The notes under the pieces were generated by a model. That model worked only from the letters and a program-made list of their open reading frames with translations, was not told the DNA's origin and searched no databases. From DATJPY01 sp035506135 (GTDB lineage: Bacteria; Myxococcota_A; UBA9160; PR03): 64,000 nt of DNA. The position numbers were made by a program, and so were the translations under genes. Shown here piece by piece: positions 62,115-64,000 of the stretch (its first letter is position 1; the number at the start of each line of letters is the position of its first letter). The stretch covers positions 1 to 64,000 of the forward strand of contig DATJPY010000044.1 in the NCBI GenBank assembly GCA_035506135.1, written 5' to 3'.

Positions 62115-63326
62115 GTGACCGGCGACCGCCTCGTCACGCGCCCGTTCGTGCTCTGCTCGGCCGCCAACTTCCTGCAGGCGCTGGCCTTCAACTTCTATCT
62201 CCATCTGCCCGGCTTCCTGCACGAGCTCGGCGCCGGCGAGGTGCAGATCGGCGTGCTGTCGGCCGTGACCGCCGTGGCGGCGATCGCCGTGCGCCCGCCG
62301 CTCGGCCGCGCCATGGACCTGCGCGGCCGGCGGCCGCTGGTGTGGGCGGCGGGGGCGCTCAACGTCGGTGTATGCCTGCTCTATCTCACGATCGACTCGC
62401 TCGGGCCCTGGGTGTACGCGGTGCGGGTGGTGCACGGGCTCGCGGAGGCGACGCTCTTCACGGTGCTGTTCACGATCGCGGCCGACTGGGTGCCCGCGAG
62501 CCGCCGCACCGAGGGGCTCGCGCTCTACAGCGCGACCGGCATGCTCCCGATCTCGCTCGGCGGCGTGCTCGGCGACGCGATCCTGGCGCGGGGCAGCTAC
62601 GAGGCGCTGTTCCTGGCCTCCTCCGCGGCGGCGGGTGCGTCGTTCCTCTGCTCGCTCCCGCTCGAGGAGCATCCGCGCCCGCCGCTTCGCGCGGGCGAGC
62701 GGCGCGGGCGCTTCGCCGCCGTGCTCGCGCAGCGCGAGCTGGCGCCGCTCTGGTTCCTCGGCACCGTGTTCGGCATCGTGCTGACCGGCGTCTTCGTGTT
62801 CGTGAAGCGCTTCGCGATGGAGACGCAGGTCGCGAGCGTGGGCGCCTTCTTCACGGCCTACACCGGAGCGGCGATCTCGGTGAGGGTGGTCGGCGGCCGG
62901 CTCCCGGACCGCGTCGGGCCGAAGCGCGTGCTGCTGCCGGCGCTGGCGACGCTCATCGGCGGGCTCGCGTTCCTGGCGATCGCGCGCAGCGCGCGCGAGG
63001 TGCTCGCCGCCGGCGTCCTCTGCGGCGTGGGCCACGGCTTCACCTATCCGATCCTCTCGTCGCTGGCGGTGAGCCGCGCGCGCGAGCTCGACCGCGGCAC
63101 CGCGATCGCGATCCTGACGTCGCTCCCGGACGTCGGCGCGCTGGTCGGAGCGCCGCTGCTCGGCTGGATCCTCGAGCGCGGCGGCTTCGGCGCGATGTTC
63201 GGCGCCGCCGCGGCGATGTTCGCCCTCGGGAGCGCCGTCTTCGTCGGCTGGGATCGGCGCGCCGACCGGGCGGAGCGTGCCGTGGCGGGGACGGCCGACT
63301 CGCAGAAGCCCGCCGCGGCGCCGTGA
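62115..63326 (+). CDS. MFS transporter
   Basis: This is a 403-residue transporter with 12 predicted helices. The MFS loop-2 motif is GRAMDLRGRRPLVWAAGALN (G-x3-D-x-R-G-R-R), repeated in the second half as GGRLPDRVGPKRVLLPALA. DWVPASRRTEGLALYSATG is a typical loop of bacterial drug or metabolite efflux MFS proteins. A Pro/Ala tail follows. GTG start with GGGGGAGG upstream. Cargo is unknown; it may export or import a substrate of the neighbouring acyl-CoA genes. Confidence 0.92.
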   Translation: MTGDRLVTRPFVLCSAANFLQALAFNFYLHLPGFLHELGAGEVQIGVLSAVTAVAAIAVRPPLGRAMDLRGRRPLVWAAGALNVGVCLLYLTIDSLGPWVYAVRVVHGLAEATLFTVLFTIAADWVPASRRTEGLALYSATGMLPISLGGVLGDAILARGSYEALFLASSAAAGASFLCSLPLEEHPRPPLRAGERRGRFAAVLAQRELAPLWFLGTVFGIVLTGVFVFVKRFAMETQVASVGAFFTAYTGAAISVRVVGGRLPDRVGPKRVLLPALATLIGGLAFLAIARSAREVLAAGVLCGVGHGFTYPILSSLAVSRARELDRGTAIAILTSLPDVGALVGAPLLGWILERGGFGAMFGAAAAMFALGSAVFVGWDRRADRAERAVAGTADSQKPAAAP

Positions 63327-63393
63327 GGCGCGGAACGCGGAGCCGCGCGAGGGCCATCCGCTAGACTGCGTCGCCCGTCGACGCGGAGGAGCC

Positions 63394-63903
63394 ATGGCCG
63401 AGTTCGAGTTCCCGGTCGAGCGCACGGCGATCCTCGACTTCGCCGCCGCGCTCGGCGAGACGAATCCGATCTACTGGGACGAGGCGCGCGCGCGGGCGAC
63501 GCCGCTCGGCGGCGTGATCGCCCCGCCGACCTTCGCCGTCACCTCGGCCCACTGGAACCCGAGCCACGCCTTCCGCGGCGTGCGCCGGATCCCCGCGCCT
63601 GCGCCGGGCGGCGCCGACGAGGCGCAGGGCGAGCGCGCGGGCCGGGCGCGAGGCGAGGGCGGGCCCGCCAACCTGAGCCGCGTGCTGCACGGCGAGCAGC
63701 GCTTCGTCTACCACCAGGCGATTCGCCCCGGCATGCGGCTGCGCGTCGCGATGAAGCCCGGGCGGAGCTGGGAGAAGGAGGGCAAGCGCGGCGGCAAGCT
63801 CCGCATGAGCGAGACGATCTCGGAGTACCGCGACGAGCAGGGCCAGCTCGTGGTGACGGCGATCAGTGTCGGAATCGTCACCGAGAAGGCGGTCGAGTCG
63901 TGA
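63394..63903 (+). CDS. FAS1-like (HadA/HadC-type) dehydratase, N-terminal MaoC-like subunit
   Basis: This is a 169-residue single hot-dog protein. EFPVERTAILDFAAALGETN and PIYWDEARARATPLGGVIAP with PPTFAVTSAHW match the N-terminal MaoC-like subunit that lacks the catalytic pair. VLHGEQRFVYHQAIRPGMRL and the long MKPGRSWEKEGKRGG insert are family-like. It pairs with the catalytic subunit encoded at 63900 to hydrate or dehydrate an acyl-CoA/ACP. GGAGGAG precedes ATG 63394. Confidence 0.9.
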   Translation: MAEFEFPVERTAILDFAAALGETNPIYWDEARARATPLGGVIAPPTFAVTSAHWNPSHAFRGVRRIPAPAPGGADEAQGERAGRARGEGGPANLSRVLHGEQRFVYHQAIRPGMRLRVAMKPGRSWEKEGKRGGKLRMSETISEYRDEQGQLVVTAISVGIVTEKAVES

Positions 63904-64000
63904 CTGGCGCCGCGCGGCTGCGCGCCGCGGACCTGGCGGTCGGCCAGGTCCGCGAGGCGGTGGTGGTGGAGAGCCTCTCGCGCACGCAGATCGTGATGTA
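63900..64000 (+). CDS. MaoC-like (HadB-type) dehydratase, N-terminal fragment
   Basis: Thirty-three codons run to the window edge from a GTG that overlaps the previous stop (GTGA). The visible sequence has AADLAVGQVREAVVVESLSR followed by TQIVMY, the start typical of HadB/MaoC hydratases. The catalytic Asp/His pair would lie beyond the window. It is assumed to form a heterodimer with the preceding HadA-like subunit. Confidence 0.8.
   Translation, partial: MTGAARLRAADLAVGQVREAVVVESLSRTQIVM

Overview
The window is high-GC bacterial chromosome (roughly 70% or more by eye), almost completely coding. No gap exceeds 300 bases, and I see no rRNA, tRNA, CRISPR array or insertion sequence. Gene content and order point to a Gram-negative, deltaproteobacterial-type lineage (Myxococcota, Binatota or a relative). 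The evidence is an LPS-transport set joined to rpoN and a regulatory PTS (lptC-lptA-lptB-rpoN-ptsN-hprK-rapZ-IIA-HPr-EI), a bactofilin, a TolC-type exporter, a CarH-type B12 light sensor and YajC-SecD-SecF. Mixed in are genes often seen in actinobacteria and lipid-degrading environmental bacteria: P450s, F420-type LLM oxidoreductases, WS/DGAT, DUF35 with a thiolase-fold partner, many SDRs, and HadA/HadB-like dehydratases. Species cannot be assigned from the sequence alone.

Layout. 1-5 kb: tail of a P450, a secreted PQQ dehydrogenase coupled to its TetR regulator, and divergently a diaminopropionate-ammonia-lyase-like PLP enzyme with an enoyl-CoA hydratase. 5-11 kb: a light-response island. 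A CarH-type repressor heads a minus-strand run (carH, DUF1295 membrane protein, lysoplasmalogenase, LLM oxidoreductase) and faces a photolyase overlapping a DUF523-DUF1722 (RudS-like) desulfidase. 11-17 kb: aldehyde dehydrogenase, a strong terminator, WS/DGAT, then hydrolase, thiolase-like protein and DUF35. 17-31 kb: lipid or xenobiotic metabolism, with an SDR, a P450 and a D-aminoacylase-like amidohydrolase, followed by a tightly packed ten-gene run (20869-29950) of SDRs, an LLM enzyme, a PatB-like C-S lyase, a metallophosphoesterase, an amidase and a DoxX-like protein. A class III aminotransferase converges on that run.

31-49 kb: housekeeping core. It holds a Crp/Fnr regulator, a LolA-like protein, the lpt-rpoN-PTS operon, metK, a SpoIID-type protein, yajC-secD-secF, and a bactofilin and TolC on the minus strand. 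49-60 kb: ispD-ispF-cysS, uvrB, uvrC, a secreted retropepsin-like protease, an unrecognised small protein and comEC. 60-64 kb: an APH-fold kinase with an acyl-CoA dehydrogenase (an ACAD10/11- or Lva-like pair), an MFS transporter and a MaoC/HadA-HadB dehydratase pair cut by the window edge.

Two themes tie the genes together. Neighbouring genes are very often coupled by GTGA/ATGA overlaps. Several transcription units also appear to start with a -10 box only 6-9 nt before the start codon, which suggests leaderless mRNAs. The most interesting regions are the CarH-lipid-photolyase-desulfidase island, the Cys-less thiolase-fold/DUF35 pair, and the uncharacterised SDR-rich operon preceded by a KstR-like palindrome.
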